Source of the DNA: Bacteroidota bacterium
GTDB lineage: Bacteria; Bacteroidota; Bacteroidia; Chitinophagales; Chitinophagaceae
Length of the DNA: 64,000 bases
Direction: 5' to 3'
Assembly: GCA_018268055.1 (NCBI GenBank)
Contig: JAFDXF010000017.1
Location: 1 to 64,000, forward strand
Of this stretch, positions 8,575-17,979 are shown piece by piece. Each line of letters begins with the position of its first letter. The first letter of the stretch is position 1. Both the position numbers and the translations under genes were made by a program. The notes below the pieces were generated by a model. It saw only the letters and a program-made list of their open reading frames with translations. It searched no databases and was not told where the DNA came from.

Positions 8575-9325
8575 CACGAGGCATTGCCATTGTCATCATT
8601 TGAACCGCATTGGGCGTTGCCATGTGTATAATATATCGCATTGGGCGTTGCCCTCACAATGTTCAATATATCCGAACATATAAACTTATATATTAACGCA
8701 TTGGGTGTTGCCCAATGCTGAATATAACCGCACAAGGCGTTGCCATTGTGCTCAATGTAAACAAGGCCTTCAGCCTTGGCAGCCACTCCGATAATTTGTT
8801 GACATTTCAAATTTGCACGTATTGCCTGAAAGGCATATATTCATTGAGCCTAATGCAAGCGCAGCGGCGCATTTTGCGACGATTGCGAATGATGATAATG
8901 AATTGAATATTGTTTTACGTTGTTCATTTGAATCGCATTGGACGATGTCCCATGTTCAATATATCCGAACATATAAACGCATTGGGCGTTGCCCAATGTT
9001 CAATATAACCGAACATATAAACGTATTGGGTGTTGCCCAATGTTCAATATAAACGTACATATTAACGCATTGGGCGTTGCCCAATGCTCAATATAAACAA
9101 GGCCTTCAGCCTTGATCGTTATTTTCAATTAGCGGAGTCATTGCCTGAAAGGCAAATATTCATTGAGCCTAATGCAAGCGCAGCGGCGCATTAGGCGGCG
9201 CATTAGGAGATGATGATGGCGGCGCATTTTGCGAAGATTGCGAATGATGATAATGAATTGAATGTTGTTGTGTTGTTCGTTTGTATCGCATTGGGCGATG
9301 CCAAATGTTCAATATATTCGAACAT
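8575..9325. repeat. REP-like palindromic repeat cluster B
   Basis: The cluster continues on the other side of the transposase gene. It holds two more copies of the composite module: GGGC-GTT-GCCC hairpins, then CAAGGCCTTCAGCCTTG (8762-8778 and 9098-9114), then TTGCCTGAAAGGCA, then the CCTAATGC-AAGCGCAGCG-GCGCATT arm. All are in the same orientation as in cluster A. The first module also shares the non-palindromic linker TCCGATAATTTGTTGACATT with cluster A. No real gene is present; feoB begins right after. Confidence 0.85.
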
Positions 9326-9334
9326 AAAAAATTA

Positions 9335-11449
9335 TTATTTTAATAATTGGTAGGTGATAAAGCTCATTATGTAAGCCAGCCCGGTCATATACAGAAACAT
9401 TATAATCGGCCATTTCCAACTCTTGGTTTCTCTACGCACAATAGCAAGAGTGCTCATACACTGCATAGCAAACACATAAAATAGCATCAAAGACATTCCG
9501 GCGGCTAATGTAAATACAGATGTTCCATTCGGCCATTTTGCGGCTTTCATTTTTTGGCTGAGTAATGAACTATTGTCTTCATCTACGCTATAAATTGTGG
9601 CCATTGTTCCTACAAACACTTCCCTTGCCGCAAAAGAAGTAATCAAGGCGATGCCAATTTTCCAATCGTACCCAAGTGGTGCAATTGCGGGCTCAATAGC
9701 TCTACCTAATATTCCGGCATAAGAGCTTTCAAGTTTTTCTGTTTTATAGCTTTTTGCCAATGCTGTTGAGTCGGCTTCGGGCAGCGCTAATTGTGTTTCA
9801 TAGTTTGTAGTAATTTTTTTCATTGTATTGCCCGGGCCAAATGAACAGGCAAACCAAAGAATCAAACTAATGATCATAATAATTTTTCCTGCATCAAAAA
9901 CAAAAATCTTTGCTTTATGAATCATTGTTGTGATCATATTCTTCCAGCGAGGCGCACGATAGGTTGGTAGTTCCAAAATAAAGAAACTCTTCTCCTTTAT
10001 TTTGATAAACCATTTAGCTACATAAGAAACAATTAAAGCCATCACCAACCCAAGTAAATAAAGACCCATCATCACCAATCCTTGTAAGCTTAAAAACCCC
10101 AGTAAATATGTTTTGGGAATTACCAAGCCGATTAAAATAGTATAGACCGGTAAACGAGCTGAGCAGCTCATTAATGGTGTAATAAGTATAGTGAGTAGTC
10201 GCTCTTTTTTGTTTTCAATATTTCTGGTACTCATGATTGCCGGTACTGCACAGGCAAAACCGCTGATCATCGGCATCACACTTTTTCCATTAAGTCCCAC
10301 ACTTCGCATCAGTCGATCGCTTAGAAAACTGATGCGGGCCATATAGCCGCTATCTTCTAAAAGAGTAATGAGGCCAAACAAAATCATGATTTGTGGAACA
10401 AAAACAAGAATACCGTTCAGTCCGGCCAAAAGTCCATTGAGTAGTAAATCTGTCCATCTGCTTTCGGGTAATACGGAAGATAAAAACTGGTTTATTTTCA
10501 GAAATCCTAAATCCGTCCAGTCCATCGGGTATTGTGCCAACCAAAAAATACTTTGGAATAATAAGAACAACACAGCTACCATGATGACATATCCCCAAGT
10601 ACGGTGTAGTAAAATGTTATCTAATTTTTCGGTAAACAATTTCTTTTGCAGCGGACCTGATTCTGATACCGTTGTCTGCATTATTTGTTTAATGCGATTG
10701 AACCTATTGAGTATTTCTTCAGCTTGAGATTTTGTTGGATTAAAAGCATATTGCTTTTCTATGGCTTCAATTTTCTCTTGTGTAGCAGCATCCAACGCAA
10801 AATTTTTATGATTGATTAAATAATGAATAGCAGCATAGTCGCTTAGTTTTGGAAATTTCTTTTGTATTGCTTGTATTGCTTCGGATGCAGCAGCTTTATT
10901 ATCTATGAAATCATTCAGCGGTGCTTTATATTGTTGCTGTGCTGTAAGCAGAATGGCTTTTTTTAATTCGACTATTCCTTTGTTCTTTCTAGGATTCACT
11001 GAAACTACGGGCACACCCATTTCTCGTTCAAGAGCAGGAAGGTCAATTTTAATTCCTTTCTGGCGTGCTAGATCCATCATACTTAAAGCGAGTACAACCG
11101 GAACTTTTAAATCAATCAACTGCGAACAGTAAAGAAGGTTTCTTTTTAGATTACTGGCATCTGCTACTACTACTACCACATCTGTTTTATTGGATGTATC
11201 TTGTTCCATGATCACCCTATAACTCACCCACTCATCTTCTCTGCGTGGATATAAACTATATGAGCCGGGCAGATCAATTACATTGGCACTAATGTTTCCG
11301 GCAAGTAAAACTGTTCCTGTTTTCTTGTCCACTGTTACCCCCGGAAAGTTTCCAACTTTTTGATTCAACCCTGTAAGGCAGTTAAAGAGAGAACTCTTTC
11401 CGCTATTAGGATTTCCTACAAGGGCGATATGATAAACATTATCTTTCAC
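9335..11449 (-). CDS. feoB: Ferrous iron transporter FeoB
   Basis: Inner-membrane Fe(II) permease with an N-terminal GTPase domain. G1 motif GNPNSGKS is at residues 12-19, G3 DLPGSYSL near 58-65, followed by a helical regulatory segment and a membrane part with two Gate regions (for example GFACAVPAIMSTR and ITSFAAREVFVGTMATIY). The length of 704 aa is typical for FeoB without a fused FeoA. The start is GTG at 11449: a stop codon lies directly upstream in frame and no ATG occurs before the GTPase motif, so GTG is the only sensible start. feoA is about 6 kb away on the opposite strand. A -7 box lies eight bases upstream. Confidence 0.95.
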   Translation of the reverse strand: MKDNVYHIALVGNPNSGKSSLFNCLTGLNQKVGNFPGVTVDKKTGTVLLAGNISANVIDLPGSYSLYPRREDEWVSYRVIMEQDTSNKTDVVVVVADASNLKRNLLYCSQLIDLKVPVVLALSMMDLARQKGIKIDLPALEREMGVPVVSVNPRKNKGIVELKKAILLTAQQQYKAPLNDFIDNKAAASEAIQAIQKKFPKLSDYAAIHYLINHKNFALDAATQEKIEAIEKQYAFNPTKSQAEEILNRFNRIKQIMQTTVSESGPLQKKLFTEKLDNILLHRTWGYVIMVAVLFLLFQSIFWLAQYPMDWTDLGFLKINQFLSSVLPESRWTDLLLNGLLAGLNGILVFVPQIMILFGLITLLEDSGYMARISFLSDRLMRSVGLNGKSVMPMISGFACAVPAIMSTRNIENKKERLLTILITPLMSCSARLPVYTILIGLVIPKTYLLGFLSLQGLVMMGLYLLGLVMALIVSYVAKWFIKIKEKSFFILELPTYRAPRWKNMITTMIHKAKIFVFDAGKIIMIISLILWFACSFGPGNTMKKITTNYETQLALPEADSTALAKSYKTEKLESSYAGILGRAIEPAIAPLGYDWKIGIALITSFAAREVFVGTMATIYSVDEDNSSLLSQKMKAAKWPNGTSVFTLAAGMSLMLFYVFAMQCMSTLAIVRRETKSWKWPIIMFLYMTGLAYIMSFITYQLLK

Positions 11450-11457
11450 TTAGCCGG

Positions 11458-11465
11458 CAAAGGTA
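11458..11465 (-). promoter_or_regulatory. -7 promoter box for feoB
   Basis: Minus-strand TACCTTTG matches TAnnTTTG and ends eight bases before the GTG start of feoB. No -33 TTG found at normal spacing. The predicted transcript would have almost no leader. Confidence 0.45.
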
Positions 11466-11575
11466 TGCAGCGTAATTTTATCCACCATTACGAATTGCGG
11501 TTTTAGCTATATGAGAAGCGGAAAAACTATGACAATTAAATGAAATAGGAAATGAGAAAAGAATTTTAGAGAAGA

Positions 11576-11583
11576 TAACTTTG
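11576..11583 (+). promoter_or_regulatory. -7 promoter box for the M28 peptidase operon
   Basis: TAACTTTG matches TAnnTTTG, 23 bases before the ATG at 11607. A -33 TTG is not visible. It is the best promoter candidate for the five-gene run to 15776. Confidence 0.5.
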
Positions 11584-11606
11584 CGCTTATCCTCAAAACT
11601 ACTTTT

Positions 11607-13271
11607 ATGCGCTTTTCATTTAGTAAACACCTTTTATTTTTATTATTCATTTCCGCTTGCTCTTCTCCAAAAAAGACTGCTCATTCAACTGATGATAAAA
11701 CGATAGGCAACTTACAACAGCATATTGCCTATTTAGCAGATGATAAATTAGAAGGCAGACGCACAGGTACAAAAGGAGAAAAATTAGCAATGGAGTATAT
11801 TATTGGACAGTTTGAAAACATTGGTCTCCAGCCAAAAGGTGTTCAAAAATATACGCAGCCTTTTGAAGTAAATGATGGTAAAATGATGGATGATAAAACA
11901 ATGCTGCAACTAAATGGTGTTCTGCTGCAAAAAGGAACTGATTACTTTATGTTTCCGTTTAGTAAAGACACCACTTGGTCGGGTGATATAAAATACGGTG
12001 ATGCACATAACGATAGTATCTGGTTGGTGGATATTAAAACAGTATTTGCAGAAAATAATAATAATCCGCATTTTGATTTATCAGATTATATCTATAAAAA
12101 TAGTAAGAAAGCTTTTGAAAGAGGTGCTGATGCAGTCATCCTTTACAACAGTTCGGCTACCGACGATAAATTAGTGTTTAATCCTAAAGATAAAGCTGAG
12201 CTATTAAATGGTGCAGTAGTCTATTTGAAAAATGCTGTTGCGGGCAAATATTTTTCAAACGATACAACACTGGTGCATATAGACCTTGCTGTTCATTTCA
12301 CAGAGAAAAAAAGAACGGGCTATAATGTGGTAGGCTACATAGATAATCATGCTACCAATACGATCATATTAGGTGCTCACTTCGACCATTTGGGCTATGG
12401 CGAAGATGGAAACTCCAGAAGCACCGGCCATGAACCAATGATACATAATGGTGCTGATGATAATGCAAGCGGTACTGCAGCACTTATAGAACTTGCCCGA
12501 AAGTTGAAACATTCTAAACTCACCAATAATAATTATTTATTCATTGCATTTTCCGGAGAAGAATTGGGTTTGTATGGTTCTAAATATTTTACTGATCATC
12601 CAACGGTTGATTTGAGTAAAGTAAATTATATGATCAATATGGACATGGTAGGCCGCCTGAATGACAGTACAAAAGTGATCACTATCGGTGGCTATGGCAC
12701 ATCGCCGACATGGGGAGAGGTATATCCCGAAGCAAAAGATCGGTGGGCGGGTTCGCCGTTGGTTTTTAAATTTGATAGCAGTGGTACGGGGCCAAGCGAT
12801 CACACTTCATTTTATAGAAAAGATATTCCGGTATTGTTTTATTTCACCGGCTTACACTCAGATTATCACAAGCCTACTGATGATGCAGATAAAATAAACT
12901 ATCAAGGAGAAGATATTATCTTAAATCATATTATGAAAGTCATTGCTGATTTAAACAATCATTCCAAATTAACTTTTACCAAAACCAAAGAAACACAAAC
13001 TACTACTGCTGCAAGGTTTAGTGTAACGATGGGTATCATGCCCGATTATACCTTTGCAGGCACAGGTGTAAAATCCGATGGCGTAACGGAGGGCAAGCCG
13101 GCACAGAAAGCAGGAATACAAGCCGGTGATATTATTTTACAAATTGGTGAATATAAAATTACCTCTATGGAAAGCTATATGCAAACTTTGGGGCATTTTA
13201 AAAAAGGTGACAGTGTGAAAGTAATATTTAACAGAGCCGGAAAACTATTTGATACAACGGTCGTGTTTTAG
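11607..13271 (+). CDS. M28 family metallopeptidase lipoprotein with C-terminal PDZ domain
   Basis: Di-zinc aminopeptidase of family M28, probably anchored to the cell envelope (lipobox ISAC at about residues 14-17). A protease-associated domain (about 100-240) interrupts the start. Zinc ligands and catalytic residues are visible as HFDHLGYG (H), GADDNASG (D), FSGEELGLYG (E-E), MDMVGR (D) and LHSDYHKPTD (H). Residues about 460-554 form a PDZ domain (KAGIQAGDIILQIGEYKI). 554 aa is normal for such two-domain enzymes, which cleave N-terminal residues from peptides. It is the first gene of a + strand run with small gaps (IPExxxVDY-type protein, pterin dehydratase, ctlX, methyltransferase). Confidence 0.9.
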   Translation: MRFSFSKHLLFLLFISACSSPKKTAHSTDDKTIGNLQQHIAYLADDKLEGRRTGTKGEKLAMEYIIGQFENIGLQPKGVQKYTQPFEVNDGKMMDDKTMLQLNGVLLQKGTDYFMFPFSKDTTWSGDIKYGDAHNDSIWLVDIKTVFAENNNNPHFDLSDYIYKNSKKAFERGADAVILYNSSATDDKLVFNPKDKAELLNGAVVYLKNAVAGKYFSNDTTLVHIDLAVHFTEKKRTGYNVVGYIDNHATNTIILGAHFDHLGYGEDGNSRSTGHEPMIHNGADDNASGTAALIELARKLKHSKLTNNNYLFIAFSGEELGLYGSKYFTDHPTVDLSKVNYMINMDMVGRLNDSTKVITIGGYGTSPTWGEVYPEAKDRWAGSPLVFKFDSSGTGPSDHTSFYRKDIPVLFYFTGLHSDYHKPTDDADKINYQGEDIILNHIMKVIADLNNHSKLTFTKTKETQTTTAARFSVTMGIMPDYTFAGTGVKSDGVTEGKPAQKAGIQAGDIILQIGEYKITSMESYMQTLGHFKKGDSVKVIFNRAGKLFDTTVVF

Positions 13272-13298
13272 TTGTAATTTTCCATAGAAAAAATAAAC

Positions 13299-13748
13299 AT
13301 GACCGAACGTAAACATAAGTTGGTTCTTGATATAGACGCAATGACCGATCGGTTTTATTCCGATGTTTGTTTGCTGGGTATAATGGCTTCAATTAAAGAT
13401 TATAGATTTTGTTGGCAGGTAAATCATCTTACATTAAGAAATTTTAAAGTGAATACCGACTTAGAACTAACACTGAGAAGAAAAGGGCGTGATTATTTTT
13501 TTCCGGTATATGAATATCACGAGTCTATAAAAAACTTAAAACACTATTTATACAATAATCAAAATGATGGCGAGTATTTATTGCCCGAATTTAAACATAT
13601 TGATTTTCTGTGGCTTTTAAAAGGCGATGGCTTGACTGACGAAACGAAAGAAGAAACCATTCAATTGATCAAAGGGTTGGATAGTGTACAGCTCGTTATA
13701 GAATTGGAAAATGAAAAAATAAAAAACAAAGAATATTTATTATTTTAA
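13299..13748 (+). CDS. IPExxxVDY-type small protein
   Basis: A 149-aa soluble protein without signal peptide or membrane segment. Residues 95-103 (LPEFKHIDF) resemble the signature that names the Bacteroidota-specific IPExxxVDY family; the flanking RRKGRDYFFPVYEY and LLKGD segments also fit my recollection of it. The function of the family is unknown. It lies between the M28 peptidase (27-base gap) and the pterin dehydratase gene (8-base gap), so it is probably cotranscribed with them. The assignment rests on one motif and size. Confidence 0.6.
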   Translation: MTERKHKLVLDIDAMTDRFYSDVCLLGIMASIKDYRFCWQVNHLTLRNFKVNTDLELTLRRKGRDYFFPVYEYHESIKNLKHYLYNNQNDGEYLLPEFKHIDFLWLLKGDGLTDETKEETIQLIKGLDSVQLVIELENEKIKNKEYLLF

Positions 13749-13756
13749 GGATTTCT

Positions 13757-13990
13757 ATGTGGCAGGAATTAAACAATACACTCTATCGGAAATTAGTCTT
13801 TAAAGATTTTAGTGAGGCGTTTGCCTTTATGACTCGTGTAGCAATAGAATCAGAGAAAATGGGACATCACCCATTGTGGACGAATGTGTATAACACTGTT
13901 GAGATATGGCTCAACACACACGATGCAGGAAATGTAGTCACCGAAAAAGATAAAGAACTGGCTAATAAAATAGATGCGTTGCTTTCTTAA
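13757..13990 (+). CDS. phhB: 4a-hydroxytetrahydrobiopterin dehydratase (PCD/DCoH)
   Basis: Dehydrates 4a-hydroxytetrahydrobiopterin, recycling the cofactor of aromatic amino acid hydroxylases; some bacterial members act elsewhere in pterin metabolism. The 77-aa protein shows the family core HHPLWTNVYNTVEIWLNTHD with the active-site His-His pair and the closing GNVVTEKDKELA. Length is slightly shorter than the usual 95-105 aa because the N-terminal strand is brief. It sits eight bases after the preceding gene and 11 before ctlX. No phenylalanine hydroxylase gene is in the window, so the physiological partner is unclear. Confidence 0.88.
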   Translation: MWQELNNTLYRKLVFKDFSEAFAFMTRVAIESEKMGHHPLWTNVYNTVEIWLNTHDAGNVVTEKDKELANKIDALLS

Positions 13991-14001
13991 ATGTACCCTT
14001 T

Positions 14002-14919
14002 ATGTCTGTTGCTTCTACACTATTAATGATACGCCCTGCGTCTTTTTCTTACAATGACCAAACAGCAGCAAATAATTATTTTCAAGAAAAAATAAACATT
14101 GCTAGTGAAACATTGCAACAATATGTATTGGTAGAGTTTGATGCAATGGTGAGGGAATTAAAACAAGCGGGAATTGAAGTGATTGTAATCAATGATACTC
14201 CGGAACCACAAAAACCTTCAGCTATTTTTCCCAACAACTGGCTAAGCACTACTCCCGAAGGAAAAATAATCATCTATCCCATGTTTGCGCAAAACAGAAG
14301 ATTAGAGCGGCGTGCTGATATTATTCAACAATTAGAAAATGATTTTATTGTACAAGAAAAACAAAATTGGAGTGGTGAAGAAAATGAAGGCCGTTATTTA
14401 GAAGGTACCGGCAGTTTGATTATTGATCATACCAATAAAATTATCTATGCGGCAATATCTGAACGTACCAATCTTACTGTCTTAGAAAAAGTGGCAACTA
14501 AAAATAATTTTCAGGCCATTGCCTTTTTGGCAACTGATGAACAGGGGCGTCCTGTATATCACACTAATGTATTAATGACGTTGGGAGAAAAGTTTTGTGT
14601 TTTATGCGAAGAAGCCATTGAGGAAGAATGGGAGTTGATAGCCATTCGGCAACTATTAATATCAACCGGCCATACGATAATTCCAATATCCAGAAAACAA
14701 ATGAGTGCCTTTGCCGGTAATATGCTGGAAGTAAAAAATAAAGCAGGCGAGCCTATTTTGATATTGAGCCTAACAGCTTATGAGTCTTTAACAGAAGAAC
14801 AAAAAAATCAATTGGGTTCTTTTGCAAAACTATTACCTATATCTGTACCTACTGTGGAGCAAGCAGAAGGCGGTAGTGTGCGCTGTATGATTGCTGAAAT
14901 TTTTTTACATAAAAAATAA
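14002..14919 (+). CDS. ctlX: CtlX-type citrulline/arginine-modifying hydrolase
   Basis: Member of the guanidino-group modifying (amidinotransferase/deiminase) superfamily, 305 aa, matching the group named CtlX (citrulline utilization hydrolase). Visible family motifs are MIRPASFSYNDQTAANN at the N-terminus, FPNNW (76-80), GTGSLIID, the histidine in VYHTNVLM and the nucleophilic cysteine C295 in GGSVRCM. These are the acidic, His and Cys positions expected of the fold. Substrate is inferred from family naming only. It follows the pterin dehydratase by 11 bases and precedes a methyltransferase by five bases. Confidence 0.82.
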   Translation: MSVASTLLMIRPASFSYNDQTAANNYFQEKINIASETLQQYVLVEFDAMVRELKQAGIEVIVINDTPEPQKPSAIFPNNWLSTTPEGKIIIYPMFAQNRRLERRADIIQQLENDFIVQEKQNWSGEENEGRYLEGTGSLIIDHTNKIIYAAISERTNLTVLEKVATKNNFQAIAFLATDEQGRPVYHTNVLMTLGEKFCVLCEEAIEEEWELIAIRQLLISTGHTIIPISRKQMSAFAGNMLEVKNKAGEPILILSLTAYESLTEEQKNQLGSFAKLLPISVPTVEQAEGGSVRCMIAEIFLHKK

Positions 14920-14924
14920 AACTC

Positions 14925-15776
14925 ATGAATACTCATCTTCAAGAAATTCGTGATAAGCAAAAAGCATCTTGGAATCATTTTTCTCCGGGTTGGAAAAAAT
15001 GGAACAAAGAATTGCTTGAACATATGCAGCCCGCAACCGATGCGATTATTAATTCATTGCAACCTAATGGAAAACAAAAAATTTTAGATATTGCATCCGG
15101 TGCGGGAGAACCTGCATTCAGCATCTCCCAAAAGCTGAATGGAGGAGAAGTAATATTAACCGACCTGGCAGATGAGATGCTGAATATAGCAAGGGAAAAT
15201 GCTCAACTATTAGCAATTAAAAACGTTTCTTTCCAAGCATGCGATGTAAGCGCTCTCCCGTTTGTAGAAAATAGTTTTGATCTTGTAAGTTGCAGAATGG
15301 GTTTTATGTTCTTTCCCGATCTTTCTCTTGCGGCAAAAGAAATATATCGTGTATTAAAACCGGGCGGCAAACTTGCAACAACAGTGTGGGGTACTCCCGA
15401 TAAAAACTTATGGATTACGCTCATCGGCGATGTAATAAAAAGAAATATGCAACTTCCGGAAGTACCACTCACAACAGATAAACCAAATATATTTCGCTGT
15501 GCGGCACAGGGAATGATGAATAACATTTTAACACAAGCCGGTTTTAAAAATACACAAGAAAAGGAATTGGCCTGTACACTTAATTGTGATAATGCAGATA
15601 GCTATTGGCAAATGATGACCGAGATCGCAGCACCGGTGGTAGGTGTATTGAATAAAGCTGATGAAAAAATGAAAGAGAAAATAAAACAAGAAGTTATCTC
15701 TTTACTCAATGCAAAATATCCGGAAGGAAATATTGCATTGCCCGGAAGTGCAATACTACTGTATGGCGAAAAATAA
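14925..15776 (+). CDS. Class I SAM-dependent methyltransferase (UbiE/Methyltransf_11 type)
   Basis: A 283-aa soluble Rossmann methyltransferase. Motif I ILDIASGAGE lies at about 53-62, the acidic end of strand 2 in VILTDLADEML, motif II near ACDVSALPF and motif III in VLKPGGKLATTVWG. This resembles the UbiE/ArsM-like small-molecule group, but no substrate-specific feature could be recognised. It is the last gene of the run starting with the M28 peptidase, five bases after ctlX, and is followed by a strong bidirectional terminator. Confidence 0.85.
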   Translation: MNTHLQEIRDKQKASWNHFSPGWKKWNKELLEHMQPATDAIINSLQPNGKQKILDIASGAGEPAFSISQKLNGGEVILTDLADEMLNIARENAQLLAIKNVSFQACDVSALPFVENSFDLVSCRMGFMFFPDLSLAAKEIYRVLKPGGKLATTVWGTPDKNLWITLIGDVIKRNMQLPEVPLTTDKPNIFRCAAQGMMNNILTQAGFKNTQEKELACTLNCDNADSYWQMMTEIAAPVVGVLNKADEKMKEKIKQEVISLLNAKYPEGNIALPGSAILLYGEK

Positions 15777-15779
15777 AAA

Positions 15780-15801
15780 CGGCCTCAAAAGATTGAGGCC
15801 G
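15780..15801. terminator. Bidirectional rho-independent terminator
   Basis: CGGCCTCAA (15780-15788), a four-base loop AAGA and TTGAGGCCG (15793-15801) form a perfect nine-base stem between the convergent methyltransferase and ppiD genes. A-rich sequence precedes it and a T-rich stretch follows, so it can serve both strands. Confidence 0.85.
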
Positions 15802-15825
15802 ATTCATTGTTATTGTTGTTTATTC

Positions 15826-17976
15826 TTAATAATTATTCGTACCGGAAGTTCTCTTATCTATAATCTTTGCATTATTCTTTAATGATTGTAAAGGTAGAAA
15901 TACATTTTGTGCTGCTTCTTGTTTTCTGATATCCGCTACATTCATTGCTGAACTTGTAGCAGAAACATTATCTACTTGTATGCCATACACACCAAACTCT
16001 CCAACGATTAATTGAGGAAATACTTTTCCTTTATTCGCCGGATTGTACATCACACCAAATGCTTTAGGATCGTAAGGTAAATCTGCTTTAGGATCGCCAC
16101 TCATCATTCTTACACTATCAATTGTCTGTACCGGTTTTCCTAACAATGTAGCAACAGATTCAAGATTAGAAACGGTGCCTGCTTTTTGTTGCAATTGATT
16201 AGCAATTTTTTTGTGACGCAACATTGTTTCTATGCCCGGTCTTACTTTATCTACCGACATAGTACCTTCTTTGTTGGCCTCTGTTACAACAGCCACTACC
16301 CAATTATTATCAATTTCTACAGGCTTCAACACTTCTCCAACTTTAGCACTGTAAATATCTTTTACAAATGTTCTTGCAAAACCTTGTAAGCCGCTGATGT
16401 TTCCATCGGTACGCTTAATGTTTGCTCCGATTCCTTTGTTGATTCCTTTTGCTTTCAGGCTTTTTTGATATTGGTCATCAAAAGATTTCAAATCTTTTAC
16501 CGATCCGGCAAATTCATTCGCTGCTTGCTGTGCAGAGTCAACTGTTGATTGACTTGCTGCAATTTTTTGATCCAAATAAGCTATTTTATAGAAAGGCTGA
16601 TTATCTTTTTGTCCGGTAATTTGGATTAAGTGATAACCGAATTGAGTTTTCACTACATCCATTGCACCTACAGCATGTTCAAAACAAAAATTGTTAAACT
16701 CCGGTACCATCATACCCTGCGCAAACCATCCAAGATCGCCACCCTTGGCAGCAGAGCCGCCATCAGGACCTTGATTATCGTCTGAATATTTTTTTGCTAA
16801 CTCATCAAAGCTCGCTCCTTTTTTCACAGCATTCATAATGCTGTCTATTCTTGCCTTAGCTACACTATCCGGCGTTGTGGCTGTTTGTGTTTGAGGATTC
16901 ATTGTAGCTATTAAGATATGCTTTGCTTTAGCTGAGTCGGGCATTGTTTTAGAGTCTATCATTTTTGCTAAAACAAAACTACCTGCATCAATGTATGGAC
17001 CATAAACGGCATTCTTAGTCAGTTTTACCAATTCATCTTTTGCGGTAGGTGAAATTTGTTTTACAGATACAAATGCATCATTAAAGCTACTACCGTTTCT
17101 TTCTAAAAATAGTTTTACATCCTTTGTAGTATCAAATTCAGGCTTCAGTGTTTCTAACTGAGTTTTTGCAACAGCAGAATCTGCAGCCGTTGGCTGTGCA
17201 CTGAATAAAATAAAATTAATGGTGCGTGTTTCATCTTGCTTGTAAGAATCTTTATGACTGCTGATATAATCTGCAATCTCTTTATCAGAAACTTTAATCG
17301 TGGTATCGCGGAATAAAGAATCTGAATTGTATAAAGATTTTACAATATTTACTTTGGCAATTTGGCTATTGTCTGCAATTTCTTTTTCTACAAACCAACG
17401 AGCAACGTTAGCACTATTGGTAAACAGGCTTTGATATTTTTCACGAATACGCATTTCTACCAATTGATCCATATATTTCTGGAGTTGCGCTCTTTGATCT
17501 GGAGTTGTTTGTGTACTCTTTAAATATTGTTCAATATTTTTCTTAGCCCTTGCAGCATCATAATGGCCGGTTTCATCCATTCCGGCATTTTTAAAATCTT
17601 GAGGTGCTCCATCACCAAAATAAATATCTCCTTTCTCTTTCTTGCCAATGATAATTCCTAATTTATCTGCTTCACTATTCATGATAGAGCGTTCTATCAT
17701 TTGATCCCACACATTATTGACTAAGTTTTGTCTGAAAGAAGGGTCAACTGTATAACCTTGACGCTCATAACCACTGATGTTCATTTGCAGTTCTTGATCA
17801 AAGTCTTCTACAGCGATTGATCTACCGTTTACACTACCTACGGTTTTAGAACGATCTACGCCACCGGAACCTTTGCCGGCAAATCTATCCATCAACAAAA
17901 ATCCTACTAATGAAAGTGCGATAAGGGCAATAGAAACTTTTGCATACTTATCTCTGATATCCTGAATAATAGACAT
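15826..17976 (-). CDS. ppiD: PpiD/SurA-like periplasmic folding chaperone (peptidylprolyl isomerase)
   Basis: A 716-aa membrane-anchored chaperone for outer-membrane and secreted proteins. One transmembrane segment lies at about residues 13-30 (ALIALSLVGFLLM), followed by a SurA_N-type helical region (GSVNGRSIAVEDF, residues 46-190) and a parvulin PPIase domain at about 345-455 (AKHILIA, FDELAKKYSDD, GGDLGWFAQGMMVPEF, FGYHLIQITG). A second, degenerate parvulin-like region follows. Length and order match Bacteroidota PpiD. The start codon is preceded within four bases by the T-run of a terminator hairpin. A second, distinct parvulin protein is encoded at 36.8-38.8 kb. Confidence 0.9.
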   Translation of the reverse strand: MSIIQDIRDKYAKVSIALIALSLVGFLLMDRFAGKGSGGVDRSKTVGSVNGRSIAVEDFDQELQMNISGYERQGYTVDPSFRQNLVNNVWDQMIERSIMNSEADKLGIIIGKKEKGDIYFGDGAPQDFKNAGMDETGHYDAARAKKNIEQYLKSTQTTPDQRAQLQKYMDQLVEMRIREKYQSLFTNSANVARWFVEKEIADNSQIAKVNIVKSLYNSDSLFRDTTIKVSDKEIADYISSHKDSYKQDETRTINFILFSAQPTAADSAVAKTQLETLKPEFDTTKDVKLFLERNGSSFNDAFVSVKQISPTAKDELVKLTKNAVYGPYIDAGSFVLAKMIDSKTMPDSAKAKHILIATMNPQTQTATTPDSVAKARIDSIMNAVKKGASFDELAKKYSDDNQGPDGGSAAKGGDLGWFAQGMMVPEFNNFCFEHAVGAMDVVKTQFGYHLIQITGQKDNQPFYKIAYLDQKIAASQSTVDSAQQAANEFAGSVKDLKSFDDQYQKSLKAKGINKGIGANIKRTDGNISGLQGFARTFVKDIYSAKVGEVLKPVEIDNNWVVAVVTEANKEGTMSVDKVRPGIETMLRHKKIANQLQQKAGTVSNLESVATLLGKPVQTIDSVRMMSGDPKADLPYDPKAFGVMYNPANKGKVFPQLIVGEFGVYGIQVDNVSATSSAMNVADIRKQEAAQNVFLPLQSLKNNAKIIDKRTSGTNNY

Positions 17977-17979
17977 AAT

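Noticed and set aside
7653..9052. Short open frames (60-80 aa) in repeat clusters A and B
   Set aside because: They translate the palindromic repeats themselves and give the same peptide phrases (for example GNAQC) several times; no start signals.
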